Shown: one piece after another, positions 43,149 to 52,523 of the stretch | Position numbering within the stretch: the first letter of the stretch is position 1 | Layout of the letters: each line of letters opens with the position of its first letter | NCBI RefSeq assembly: GCF_023016155.1 | Contig: NZ_JALKBG010000008.1 | Coordinates: 932,501-996,500 of the forward strand | Source of the DNA: Aliiroseovarius sp. F20344 | GTDB taxonomy: Bacteria; Pseudomonadota; Alphaproteobacteria; Rhodobacterales; Rhodobacteraceae | DNA length: 64,000 nucleotides | Reading direction: 5' to 3' | Translations under genes and position numbers: made by a program | Notes under the pieces: model-generated | Seen by the model: the letters and a program-made list of their open reading frames with translations, nothing else | What the model was told of the DNA's origin: nothing | Database searches by the model: none

Positions 43149-45005
43149 CTAAGCCTCTGCCTTTTCAAGTTTATCTTGTGCGCGAAGCCAGAGTTCCTCG
43201 GCGCGGTCCAGTGCTTCATGCACTTCGGCATGCTTCTTTTGCCAGACAATGACTTCATCCTTGCGCTCTGGCTCGTAAAGCTCGGGATCTGCCAACTTGG
43301 CGTCAAGCTTATCACGCATTTCTTCCAGCTTGGTCACTCGGGATTCAGCTTTGCGCAGATCGGCCCGCAGGGCCAGAATTGTGTCGCGATCCGCCCTTTT
43401 GGCTTTGGGCTTGGCAGGCTTCGCCTTTGCAGGTTTCTTATCCTCGTCCGATGACAAAAGCATCTTGCGATAGGTTTGAAGGTCTTCTTCGTACGGGGCG
43501 ACATGTCCGTTTTTCACCAACCACAGACGGTCCGCCACCATGGACAGCAAATGCATATCGTGGCTCACCAAAATCACCGCGCCGCTATATGCGGTCAGCG
43601 CATCCACCAGCGCTTCGCGGCTTTCAATGTCCAAGTGGTTGGTCGGTTCATCAAGGATTAGCAAATGCGGGGCAGGCAGAGTGGCCAGAAGCAGCGACAG
43701 GCGCGCTTTCTGGCCGCCCGACAGACGTCCAACTTCTGTGTCTGCTTGATCTGGCCCCAACCCAAAACTGGCGAGCCTTGCACGCAGCTTGGCTTGCCCT
43801 TCAGAGGCCCGTTCCCGCATCAAGTGCTGCAGGGGCGTTTCATCCACATAAAGCTCGTCCACCTGATGCTGGGCAAAGAAGCCGATGCGCAGCTTGTTCG
43901 AGGACACCATATTGCCCTCCATCAGGTCCAAACGACCTGACAGGAGTTTTGACAGCGTGGATTTCCCCTCGCCATTGCGCCCAAGCAGCGCAATGCGGTC
44001 ATCTTGGTCGATACGCAGGTTCAGATTGCGCAGAACAACGGTATCGCCATAGCCGACAGCTGCCTTTTCGGTGGCGATAATAGGGGGCGACAGTTCTTCT
44101 GGTTTGGGGAAGGTGAAGACGGTGCGCGCGGCATCTTCGGGCGCACGGATGGTTTCCATACGCTCCAGCGCTTTCACACGCGATTGCGCCTGTTTCGCCT
44201 TTGAGGCCTTGGCCTTGAAACGATCCACAAAGGCCTGCAAATGCGCCCGCTGCGCGTCTTGCTTCTTGGCTGCTGATGCCAACAGTGCCCGCTTTTGGGC
44301 GCGCTGCTTGGCAAACATGTCATAGGTGCCGGTGTAGTAAATCAGCCCCTTGTCTTCGAGGTGCAGAATGCCCCCGACCGAGCGGTTCAAAAGCTCGCGG
44401 TCGTGCGAAACGATCAGAACCGTGTGCGGGTATTTGACCAGATAGGCCTCAAGCCACAGCGCGCCTTCAAGATCCAGATAGTTGGTCGGCTCATCGAGCA
44501 GCAACAAGTCAGGCTCGGAAAACAGCACCGCCGCAAGCGCCACGCGCATACGCCACCCGCCCGAAAAGGCAGAGCACGGCATTTGCTGTTCGTCATGGGT
44601 AAATCCAAGACCCTTCAGGATCGAGGCGGCACGCGCCTCAGCCGACCAGGCATCAATATCAGACAGACGGGTCTGAACCTCGGCGATGCGGGTTGGGTCG
44701 GTGGCCGTTTCGGCCTCTTTCATCAGCGCATCGCGTTCCGTATCCGCGCGCAGAACCGTGTCGATCAGGGACACTTCATTGCCGGGAACTTCCTGGCTGA
44801 CACCGCCGATTTTCCAGCCCTTCGGCAGCGAAACACTGCCCGTGTCCAGCACCATCTCGCCGCGAATGACCTTGAACAAGGTGGTCTTGCCCGAGCCATT
44901 GCGCCCCACAAGGCCCACCTTGTGACCCGTCGGAATGGTGACCGAGGCGTTTTCAACCAAGGTGCGTCCAGAGATGGAATATGTGATGTCTGAGATTTTA
45001 AGCAT
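43149..45005 (-). CDS. ABC-F family ATPase
   Basis: Duplicated ABC ATPase without membrane domain, 618 residues, of the ribosome-associated ABC-F group and closest in layout to YheS/Uup. The first NBD has G-R-N-G-S-G-K-T-T near residue 37, signature F-S-G-G-W and L-L-D-E-P-T-N-Y-L-D. The interdomain linker is rich in Lys/Ala. The second NBD has G-R-N-G-E-G-K-S-T, L-S-G-G-Q and D-E-P-T-N-H-L-D. A basic Lys/Ala/Pro stretch and a C-terminal coiled coil (about 545-618) end the protein. ATG 45005 begins at the conserved M-L-K-I-S-D-I; longer starts are unlikely. Members resolve stalled ribosomes; the exact subfamily role is inferred. Confidence 0.92.
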   Translation of the reverse strand: MLKISDITYSISGRTLVENASVTIPTGHKVGLVGRNGSGKTTLFKVIRGEMVLDTGSVSLPKGWKIGGVSQEVPGNEVSLIDTVLRADTERDALMKEAETATDPTRIAEVQTRLSDIDAWSAEARAASILKGLGFTHDEQQMPCSAFSGGWRMRVALAAVLFSEPDLLLLDEPTNYLDLEGALWLEAYLVKYPHTVLIVSHDRELLNRSVGGILHLEDKGLIYYTGTYDMFAKQRAQKRALLASAAKKQDAQRAHLQAFVDRFKAKASKAKQAQSRVKALERMETIRAPEDAARTVFTFPKPEELSPPIIATEKAAVGYGDTVVLRNLNLRIDQDDRIALLGRNGEGKSTLSKLLSGRLDLMEGNMVSSNKLRIGFFAQHQVDELYVDETPLQHLMRERASEGQAKLRARLASFGLGPDQADTEVGRLSGGQKARLSLLLATLPAPHLLILDEPTNHLDIESREALVDALTAYSGAVILVSHDMHLLSMVADRLWLVKNGHVAPYEEDLQTYRKMLLSSDEDKKPAKAKPAKPKAKRADRDTILALRADLRKAESRVTKLEEMRDKLDAKLADPELYEPERKDEVIVWQKKHAEVHEALDRAEELWLRAQDKLEKAEA

Positions 45006-45140
45006 AGGAACCCACATGCCTGAGCATTGCGGGGGCGTCAATCGCGGCTTTTCAAAATGATCCGCCCATGGTACGGGGGCGGCAAATCACACGCGCATCA
45101 GGGCAGGGGTCTTGGTGCCACAAACGCAAAGAGGACCATC

Positions 45141-45563
45141 ATGGCCATTCAACGCACTTTCTCGATCATCAAACCCGATGCCACCAAACGCAATCTGACC
45201 GGCCAAATCGCCGCCAAGTTCGAAGAAGCTGGCCTGCGCATCGTCGCGTCCAAGCGCATCCAACTGACTTTGGCTCAAGCCCAGCAGTTCTACGGTGTAC
45301 ACGCGGAACGCCCGTTCTTTGGCGAACTGTGTGAGTTCATGATCTCCGAGCCGATCGTTGTTCAGGTTCTGGAAGGTGAAGACGCCATCGCGAAAAACCG
45401 CGAAGTTATGGGCGCGACCAACCCGGCCGAAGCTGCCGAAGGCACCATCCGTAAAGAGTTTGCGCTGTCGATCGGCGAAAACTCGGTTCACGGTTCGGAC
45501 GCCCCGGAAACCGCAGCAGAAGAAATCGCATTCTTCTTCTCGGGTCTGGAACTGGTTGGCTAA
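45141..45563 (+). CDS. ndk: Nucleoside-diphosphate kinase
   Basis: Housekeeping NDP kinase, 140 residues. ATG 45141 follows AGAGGACC and the protein reads [13 protein letters not shown]. The active-site His is in [11 protein letters not shown] near residue 117. Upstream codons in the same frame show no family resemblance. It is monocistronic between the divergent ABC-F gene and convergent DUF4112. Confidence 0.97.
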   Translation: MAIQRTFSIIKPDATKRNLTGQIAAKFEEAGLRIVASKRIQLTLAQAQQFYGVHAERPFFGELCEFMISEPIVVQVLEGEDAIAKNREVMGATNPAEAAEGTIRKEFALSIGENSVHGSDAPETAAEEIAFFFSGLELVG

Positions 45564-45565
45564 GC

Positions 45566-45961
45566 CTAAGTCGCTTTTATGAGTATTGAGCCGCCCGTAC
45601 TGTGATCAGCATGGGCGGTTTGCGTTTCAAGGTGGTCGCGCAATAGGCGCACATTACGTGTGTTGGCGTTCCACGCCATGTCAAATGCATCGCCGATGAC
45701 TGGAGTAAGCCCAATCACCACGTCGGCGGCCAGATTGAGCCCCATGCGCGCCAGTACAAGGTTCGGCGCCCCCAGTTTACGGGCTTCGTACATGATGTAG
45801 CCGCCGGGGATCAGAGACATAAAATCTCCTACCACGGGCGCAAGCCCCATGACTGCGTCCAGCCCAAATCTGAGCTCTGTTCCCGGAATGGGGATAAGGT
45901 TTTCCAGCCGGTAGGCTAGTTTTTCAAGTGATTTAAGCTTTTCGTCCCTGTTAATGTTCAT
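45566..45961 (-). CDS. DUF4112 domain protein
   Basis: A 131-residue protein of the DUF4112 family with the two matching motifs L-D-A-V-M-G-L-A-P-V-V-G-D and V-I-G-L-T-P-V-I-G-D-A-F-D, each at the start or end of a hydrophobic hairpin. This makes it a probable small membrane protein. The biological role of the family is unknown. It is tail to tail with ndk (two bases between stops) and not obviously in an operon. Confidence 0.85.
   Translation of the reverse strand: MNINRDEKLKSLEKLAYRLENLIPIPGTELRFGLDAVMGLAPVVGDFMSLIPGGYIMYEARKLGAPNLVLARMGLNLAADVVIGLTPVIGDAFDMAWNANTRNVRLLRDHLETQTAHADHSTGGSILIKAT
45591..45626 (+). terminator. Possible ndk terminator inside the DUF4112 3' end
   Basis: CCGCCC (45591-45596) and GGGCGG (45613-45618) are exact reverse complements with a 16-base loop, 27 bases after the ndk stop, followed by an interrupted T-run (TTTGCGTTTC). 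The hairpin lies within the last codons of the convergent DUF4112 gene. Confidence 0.35.
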
Positions 45962-46012
45962 GCTATTAACATAGAGGTGAGTGAGGCGCTTTTCAATAGT
46001 ATGGGACTAACT

Positions 46013-46345
46013 CTAAGTGGCTCGTATCCCAATCTCATTCAAAATCGCTTCCATCGTGTCTTCGGGGGGCTTGTTCTTAGAGGCCTCGGCTTTCAACGCA
46101 TCAAACCGTGCGCGTAGGGCGTCTTTTTCCTTGCCCTTGCAGTCATTCCAAGGACGGCCCTGCAAGCCCATAACCATGGCGTAATAGGCGATGAAATGCG
46201 GGCGGGAGCCTGTGGCCAGAAGGCGGCGATAGGCCTCGTCCGGCCCTAAGATGCGCAGCTCTTCGGCCGTATGAATGCCAGCGCGGGCGTAGACCGCGTC
46301 CGAGGCTTCGCCAAGATTTCGAATGGATGATACAGGATCGCTCAT
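46013..46345 (-). CDS. TfoX/Sxy C-terminal domain protein
   Basis: A 110-residue protein consisting of a TfoX C-terminal domain: I-R-N-L-G-E-A-S-D-A-V-Y-A-R-A-G-I-H-T-A near residue 7, a helix-hairpin-helix-like fold, then A-Y-x-x-L-L-A-T-G-S-R-P. A charged C-terminal extension follows. TfoX_C domains occur in competence regulators with a separate N-terminal domain, which is absent here, so a role in competence should not be assumed. It is probably monocistronic. Confidence 0.82.
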   Translation of the reverse strand: MSDPVSSIRNLGEASDAVYARAGIHTAEELRILGPDEAYRRLLATGSRPHFIAYYAMVMGLQGRPWNDCKGKEKDALRARFDALKAEASKNKPPEDTMEAILNEIGIRAT

Positions 46346-46399
46346 GCGCCGAGGTTAATCGGTACAATAAAATTCTTAAACCCGTCTCAAGCCCAAATC

Positions 46400-46549
46400 T
46401 TAAATGCTGGCCCAATCGGTAAATAGAACCGCCGGCTCTTTCGGCTCGTCCGTGCGGGTGCGATCCCGCTTGGGCGGTGCCTTGACATGCACGTAACGCG
46501 TGCCGCCAGACGGTGGTTTATGCTTTTCTTCGGTCTTTTCCCCAGCCAT
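46400..46549 (-). CDS. Small basic conserved-looking hypothetical protein (49 aa)
   Basis: Short gene encoding a 49-residue, charged protein: M-A-G-E-K-T-E-E-K-H, then G-G-T-R-Y-V-H-V-K-A-P-P-K-R-D-R-T-R-T-D-E-P, ending P-A-V-L-F-T-D-W-A-S-I. GGAG lies seven bases before the ATG. Strong GC3 codon use and the absence of another good reading in this spacer make it credible. No family recognised. It is upstream of and collinear with the TfoX_C gene, 54 bases away. Confidence 0.6.
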   Translation of the reverse strand: MAGEKTEEKHKPPSGGTRYVHVKAPPKRDRTRTDEPKEPAVLFTDWASI

Positions 46550-46809
46550 ATCCTTGCTCCGTTACTCATTAGGGGTGCGTAAAAATAAATGCACCAGTTT
46601 CCCCACAGGAGCCTTTCGGCCTTTACATGTTAACATATCGCCGCGCAATAATCGTAAAAATTTGAACACAAATTGTTTCCAAAGTGAAAAGGTGTGGCCG
46701 GGTTGCGACAAGCCGGTTGTCACGGAGCGCACGTGTTGTGAGGCGTGAGAATTTCATCGACGCGGAAAGATTCGGCTATAAGTCACTGATTGGAATGTAT
46801 TAACACGGC

Positions 46810-49800
46810 TTAGTAGTCGCGTTCATAGTAGATCCCGATCCCGGTATCCCCATCTGACCCCAAAGTGCCCCGCGCAGTCAGGGACGGCGTGATTGTCAGG
46901 TTCAAATTAACCTCGGCTTTGCCTTCAGCCCCAACAGTGACGTCCGTGTAGATGTTTTCCGAGATGTATTTGCCCGCCCGAACCGACGCAGCACCGGTTT
47001 CATCCGTCGTCACATCCAAATCATCCAACGCAAAATTGTTGCGCAGTTTGCCCAGTACGCCTTCGCCGCCTTTGCCCGCCAAGGTGCGGACCGCCGCTGC
47101 AAGGCGTAAAGCCTGAATGGCTGAGATCTGGGTGATGTCTTTGCCAAACAGCAAACGTGCCAGCACCTCGTCCTCTGGCAAGGCCGGGGATGAGGTGAAG
47201 CTGATCTCGGGCGATGAGGCTGGACCATCTACGCCGATATACACATCGGCGTCTTCAGCGCGGGCCTCGGCCAAGAAATGCAGATACGGATTGAAGTTGC
47301 CCTGCAGGCTTACATCCCCCTCGGTCAGGGTCAGGCGCTTGCCCAGAATGTCCAAACGGCCCCGGATCAGGTTAAACTCGCCCTGAGGGATCACGTTTGC
47401 ACTGTTGCCAGTGACGCGCAGTGCACCGCCAAGCTCTGCGTCCAGACCACGGCCCCGCACGAAGATCTGTCCGGGTGCGCTGAGCGTGATGTCGAGCGGG
47501 TAGGGGCGCCCGGGCGCTGCCGAGGCAGGTGGGACGATAAGCCCTGCGAACTTCCGTGTTTGACGCACCGATGCAGGTTCCCCCACATGGGCCAGCCCTT
47601 CCATCACGGGCAGGGTGCCTGCGGTGGTTTCCGGGACGCGAATTTCGGTGCGACCAAGGTTTAACGCCGCGCGCAGTGTTGCGCCGCCTTGTAGGGGGCC
47701 TTGTAACCCAGCGGTGCCGTTCATGGTGGTTTCAAACAGCTCTCCATCCGTTAGGCGAAGCTGATCCAGAAGGATGTCCAGATTTGCCTGCATCGGTGGG
47801 GCCAGCCCGATCGTACCTGTGGTTGAGACACGCCCACCCGCCGCGATCGAGCTTTGGATGTCCAGCGTGGCTTGGCCGCCTGACAGCGACACTTGTCCGC
47901 TGTTGATGTCGATGGATTGCTTCAAACGCGGCAGCGCGACGCGCGCATTCTGCGTGGCGATTGTCCCGCTCACCGAAGCCAGGGCCAAAGGCCCACGGAG
48001 TGTAAGGTCGTAGCTTGCCGTTCCGGTGGCGAGACGCGGTTTGATGGCCGTGTTCGCAAGCGCCAATGGGGCTGAGCCTGACAAGTCAAGATCCGCCTGC
48101 GATGCATCGGATTTCACAGACCCGGTTACCCGCGCGTTCACGCCTGCCGGGCCCGTTGCGTTAAGCGACAGACGCCAATCGTCACCGTCCAGCTGTGCTT
48201 CACCCTCGGCTTGGGCCGGACCCGACATGCCCTCTGCAAGTAGCCCAACATCAGTAAGGCGTGATTGGAATGCAATGCGCGTGCTGCCGTTCGAAGGCAG
48301 ACCTTCGGCATTTAAGTCCAATGCAGTGCTACGGAAGGACAAACGATCCAGAAGCACGGGCGCTTTGTCCTCCTCACGATGAGCAGCCAGCGAATAGGTG
48401 CTGGCGCCACGCAGTATCGCGTCAACTTGGGCGATGCCGGTGCCAATAGACTGTCCAGAGCCGTTTACGTCCATCGTGAACGCGCCGTGTTCAGGCTGCA
48501 TCTGGCCCTTTGCCTCAAAGGTTAGAGCCCCCGAAACTGGGCGTTTGGCAAGTCCACGATATGGGGCAAGCGATCCGATTTGCCCTTGGGCCGATCCCTC
48601 AACGTGATTGACCTGTCCGTCGGCCAATTTGATCAGTGCCGCAGCGTTGATGTTGGCGTCTCCGGGGGCGGTCATATCCGCATCCAACTGCCAGTCATCG
48701 CCTGTCTGCCGGGCTGTCGCGATCAGTTTAGCAGGCCCGCGCAAGGACGCATCGACCGCACTTGCGTCGGGAAGGTCCAAAGTAATCTTGGCGACCGAGG
48801 CATCGGTTTTCAGGTCCGCGGTTGCTGAAAGCTTTGCCTTCTCGGTGCTTAGATCAAACAGCGCGATCCGCGTGCCGTTGGTGTCTCTGATCGCTTCAAC
48901 GGCCAGCTTGCTTTGCCCGCCGATCAGCTGATCAAGCTCGGGTTGGTTCACACCGATACCTGAGCCGTCACCGTTCAGGCGGATGTCAAACGCCCCACCC
49001 AAGAGGTTGCTTTCGCCTTCTACATCCAAACCCACTTCGCCGGTCAAAGCGGCGCCGATTACGCCGGAGAACCGCGACAGGTCACGGGCAGACAGGCGCA
49101 ATCCATCGCTGCGCGCGATGATCCCGTCGGCGAAATCAGACAGGCTGAGCGCGCCAGTTAGGTCATAGTCCGTACCAGTAAGTTTCAGATCTGACAGGGC
49201 GAGCTTTTCATTATCTTGCCAATCAAACTGAACCTGTCCCAACACGTCAGATCCAACCGCTGCGGCCAGCTCCGGGCTTTGGGGGAGCACCCCAGCCACA
49301 TCAAACCCGACACGGCCATCAATCTGCGCAGGTGCCCCAGCTTTTCCGGCGCGCAGCACGCCCGAGCCATTCAGATTGGCAGCCTGAACTGTAAGATCCT
49401 CGCGCGTTAGGTCTTTCAAATTGGCGGTTGCGATCCACTGATCGCCAGTGCTGGCGTCAAAATCAACTTTCAGATCAACGGATGACACTTGCGTGCGATC
49501 ACCAGCGATTGGCAGATGTACCAGCCCGCCATCCTGGGACGCAATCTTCCCTTCAACGGCGACACGTTCAGGCCAACCCGCAGGGGACAGGACCAGATTG
49601 CCCTGAATATCCATGGAGGCAGACTGCAGCGAGAGAGCATCGATCCGGGTGGACCCATCAGCCTGTTGAACTGCACGCGCAGTCAGATCGACGGTCTCGC
49701 CAAAGAAACCGTGATAGTCGGGGTGGAGCAGGGCGGTGATATCGCCCGATAGATCGAGCGCGTATTGCCGTTCGGTAGCTGTTGTGGGTGTCGTGCCTTC

Positions 49801-50598
49801 AGTTTCTGTGCGTTCAAGAAGTGCGACTTTACCGGTCAGCCGATCCTGACCTGCGGTCGCTAAGGCGATGTCAGCTGTGAAGTCTGACAGGGGCCCTGTG
49901 CCCTCGACCGTCAGCCCCATCGAAGGTCTGTCTGGGATGCCCAACAGGTTTGCGGCAATCCCGTCAGCGGCCTCTTGCAAAGACAAGGACATCGACAAGA
50001 CCCGTTCGACATTGTCATAGTTTCCCGACATGCTCAGATCGCCTTTGGGACCGTCTAACCGCTTGATTTGCAGATCCGCTTCCCCTTTGCCCGAGGCCAA
50101 AGAGGCAGAGCCTTCAAGCGATATGGTGGCGGCCGCCCCGATGACAGTTTCGCCCAAGATAACGCGTTTGGCCCGAATGACGCCGATATTCAAAGAGACC
50201 GGAAGTTCGGGCAGAGAAAACTCGGTCGCTTCCGGGCTGGGCAGGCCGGGTTCTGGAATGGGGCGGCGCAGCAGATTGATCTCGTCCGCTTCCAACGCAT
50301 CGATTTTCACATTGCCGGTTAACAGCGCGCTGCGAGTCCATGTGAGCGTCAGGCCCCGCATGCTCAGCCAAATGCCCTCACCATCGGCAATGGTGATTTC
50401 GTCCACGGTTGCTTTCGAATTGAACGCGCCCTGAAATCCTGTGATCCGGATGTCGCGCCCGGTATCTGACAGGTTGTCTTCAAGAAAAGCTTGCAAGTAG
50501 CCGCGATCATCCTCGGATGTGGGGCTTGCGGATTGTGCCAAAGTTGCGACGGGAAGGAGAACAAGCACGATAAGCGCGAAGAATACACGTTGAATCAT
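46810..50598 (-). CDS. tamB: Translocation and assembly module protein TamB
   Basis: AsmA-like inner-membrane-anchored protein of 1262 residues. An N-terminal signal anchor (V-F-F-A-L-I-V-L-V-L-L-P) is followed by about a thousand residues of repeated beta strands and the conserved C-terminal DUF490 domain, ending in I-Y-Y-E-R-D-Y. Within it are D-I-T-L-S-A-P-G-Q-I-F-V-R-G-R-G-L-D-A-E and F-N-L-I-R-G-R-L-D-I, well conserved in TamB. It spans the periplasm and works with TamA; roles in autotransporter assembly and phospholipid transport are reported for the family. It starts two bases after the tamA stop. Confidence 0.95.
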   Translation of the reverse strand: MIQRVFFALIVLVLLPVATLAQSASPTSEDDRGYLQAFLEDNLSDTGRDIRITGFQGAFNSKATVDEITIADGEGIWLSMRGLTLTWTRSALLTGNVKIDALEADEINLLRRPIPEPGLPSPEATEFSLPELPVSLNIGVIRAKRVILGETVIGAAATISLEGSASLASGKGEADLQIKRLDGPKGDLSMSGNYDNVERVLSMSLSLQEAADGIAANLLGIPDRPSMGLTVEGTGPLSDFTADIALATAGQDRLTGKVALLERTETEGTTPTTATERQYALDLSGDITALLHPDYHGFFGETVDLTARAVQQADGSTRIDALSLQSASMDIQGNLVLSPAGWPERVAVEGKIASQDGGLVHLPIAGDRTQVSSVDLKVDFDASTGDQWIATANLKDLTREDLTVQAANLNGSGVLRAGKAGAPAQIDGRVGFDVAGVLPQSPELAAAVGSDVLGQVQFDWQDNEKLALSDLKLTGTDYDLTGALSLSDFADGIIARSDGLRLSARDLSRFSGVIGAALTGEVGLDVEGESNLLGGAFDIRLNGDGSGIGVNQPELDQLIGGQSKLAVEAIRDTNGTRIALFDLSTEKAKLSATADLKTDASVAKITLDLPDASAVDASLRGPAKLIATARQTGDDWQLDADMTAPGDANINAAALIKLADGQVNHVEGSAQGQIGSLAPYRGLAKRPVSGALTFEAKGQMQPEHGAFTMDVNGSGQSIGTGIAQVDAILRGASTYSLAAHREEDKAPVLLDRLSFRSTALDLNAEGLPSNGSTRIAFQSRLTDVGLLAEGMSGPAQAEGEAQLDGDDWRLSLNATGPAGVNARVTGSVKSDASQADLDLSGSAPLALANTAIKPRLATGTASYDLTLRGPLALASVSGTIATQNARVALPRLKQSIDINSGQVSLSGGQATLDIQSSIAAGGRVSTTGTIGLAPPMQANLDILLDQLRLTDGELFETTMNGTAGLQGPLQGGATLRAALNLGRTEIRVPETTAGTLPVMEGLAHVGEPASVRQTRKFAGLIVPPASAAPGRPYPLDITLSAPGQIFVRGRGLDAELGGALRVTGNSANVIPQGEFNLIRGRLDILGKRLTLTEGDVSLQGNFNPYLHFLAEARAEDADVYIGVDGPASSPEISFTSSPALPEDEVLARLLFGKDITQISAIQALRLAAAVRTLAGKGGEGVLGKLRNNFALDDLDVTTDETGAASVRAGKYISENIYTDVTVGAEGKAEVNLNLTITPSLTARGTLGSDGDTGIGIYYERDY

Positions 50599-50600
50599 GA

Positions 50601-52409
50601 TCAGAACGCCTGCCCGATACCAAGGTAGATCTGTATTCCATCGCCCGTGTCACCAGAAATCGGACCGGCCACATCCAAACGCAGTGGGCCAATCGGGGTT
50701 TTGTACCTTAACCCCAGCCCAGCCCCGGCATGCCAGCCCCCTTCACCAGCAAAAAGGCTGTCATCGCTGACATGCCCTGCATCTGCAAAGGCAACTAGGC
50801 CAATCGTGTCGGTGATTGTCGCCCGCAGTTCTGTCGACAGCGCCAGATAGGACTGCGCACCCCTTAGATCACCATTCCCAACCGGAATGCCCAAGGATTG
50901 ATAGGGTTGTCCACGTACCGAGTTCCCGCCACCCGAAAAAAACAGGTACTCCGGCGGGATGTCTTTGACATCGTCGGAATAGACAGTTCCGGCCTGCACC
51001 CGTCCAGCAACGACAAACCGATCACCTGTATCAAGTGCGCCATACGCGCGTGCATCCACAAATGCGCGCGCGCCGCTGCCACCATCATTGAGAGATAAGA
51101 ACGGCGTCACCTCGGCGCGGACAAAGCTGCCTGAGGTCGCGTCCAACAGATCATTGCGCCGATCCCACGTCAGACCAAGGGGCAGGGTCAGATGAAAGAA
51201 CTCACGGTCTCCGAACACGTCAGTTGTGTCCGAGTAATGAACGCCCACGCCAATCTCTCCGGTCAGTGTTTCTGAAAAAATCCGGGTCATCCCAACGCCC
51301 AGATCCACATTGCGCGAGATATAGGCCGGTTCATCTTCATAAGCGGCTGTGGCGAAGCCAAAGGCGGTTGTGTCAGGTCCGAAGGTTGCTGGCTGTTCCA
51401 AACGTGCGCCCAGACGATAGTCGATCCCACCGTGTTGCCCGCCAATGCCCGTTACTTCGCCATCCACACGGAAACGCTCGGCCCCTCCAAATAAGTTGCG
51501 ATGCATCCAGAACGCAGATACGCCGACGCCTTCAAGCGATGAAAGCTCTGCGCCGACGCCAAACCGTCTTGGTTTTTCATCGGCAAGTGCCAGCCCCACA
51601 TCAAGTGTGTTGTCCGGGTTCAGCGCGTCAGCCTCTTTCAGGGCAACGGATGAAAACGCTCCGGTACGACGCAGACGATTTGCGACAACCTCAAGCGCGT
51701 CGGGCGAGAATGTCGTCCCAGTGGGGAAGCCGGCGATCCGCGCAATACGATCAGATCGCACCGCGCTTGGCGTAGTTTGCGTCATTCGTCCAAAGAACGC
51801 CTTTGGGCCGGGCGAAAACTTCAAATCAGCGGACAATTGGCGGCGATTGTGGTCTGCGGTGATTTTTTGGCCGGTTAAGTTGGCTTTCGCGTGCCCTGCT
51901 TGTCGCCATGCAAGATGTGCAGCATCTGCGGCTGCTTGGATTTCTGTGCTTTTTGCTGCGGCACCGGATTTGAACCCGTCCGGCAGGGTGGTGCCGGGCG
52001 CAAGAGGAGCGACCCGTGCTTGACCAAAAGTGAAAGCGGGTCCCGGATCGACCGACACAGTGACCGTGTTGATCTGCTTGGGCAGGTTAAAAACCGGGAT
52101 CAATCCAGCCTCGCGCCCATCGACCTTCACGCTGACCACGCCACCATAATAGCCGTTCGCATACAGAATCTCGGTCAGGCGACCATATTCGGCAAGGGCG
52201 GCTGCCATCACGTCGCGCGGGTCCGTTTCACCGTCATTTTTAGCGGTTTGGACCAAAGACGCAGATTCAATGGCTGATTTCAGGTCGTCATTTAATCCTT
52301 GAACGGTGATCTCGACAGTCTCAAGCGCAAGCGCAGTCTGACCGCACACAGCCAGTGCTGTTGATAGGTAAATCCGTCGCCAATGCGGCGCCAAACTTGT
52401 CTTTCCCAC
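50601..52409 (-). CDS. tamA: Autotransporter assembly outer-membrane protein TamA
   Basis: Omp85-family barrel, 602 residues from the preferred start. The signal peptide ends near A-L-A-L-E-T. Three POTRA domains (about 28-260) precede a 16-strand barrel with the Omp85 motif G-G-x-N-S-V-R-G near residue 490 and final G-L-G-L-R-Y-K-T-P-I-G-P-L-R-L-D. GTG 52409 is chosen because AAGGA lies about nine bases upstream and it gives a normal signal peptide; a TTG at 52445 is also in frame. It forms an operon with tamB. Confidence 0.93.
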   Translation of the reverse strand: MGKTSLAPHWRRIYLSTALAVCGQTALALETVEITVQGLNDDLKSAIESASLVQTAKNDGETDPRDVMAAALAEYGRLTEILYANGYYGGVVSVKVDGREAGLIPVFNLPKQINTVTVSVDPGPAFTFGQARVAPLAPGTTLPDGFKSGAAAKSTEIQAAADAAHLAWRQAGHAKANLTGQKITADHNRRQLSADLKFSPGPKAFFGRMTQTTPSAVRSDRIARIAGFPTGTTFSPDALEVVANRLRRTGAFSSVALKEADALNPDNTLDVGLALADEKPRRFGVGAELSSLEGVGVSAFWMHRNLFGGAERFRVDGEVTGIGGQHGGIDYRLGARLEQPATFGPDTTAFGFATAAYEDEPAYISRNVDLGVGMTRIFSETLTGEIGVGVHYSDTTDVFGDREFFHLTLPLGLTWDRRNDLLDATSGSFVRAEVTPFLSLNDGGSGARAFVDARAYGALDTGDRFVVAGRVQAGTVYSDDVKDIPPEYLFFSGGGNSVRGQPYQSLGIPVGNGDLRGAQSYLALSTELRATITDTIGLVAFADAGHVSDDSLFAGEGGWHAGAGLGLRYKTPIGPLRLDVAGPISGDTGDGIQIYLGIGQAF

Positions 52410-52523
52410 ACCCAGGTTCCTTGTGAGCAATAAAGCTTCTAACAATCAATGAAAGCCTACCCGGTCGCTGGGTTGGGCACCACCGGAAACGCGTAGTCGG
52501 CAGCTTTCCGCCTTAAGCCTATG

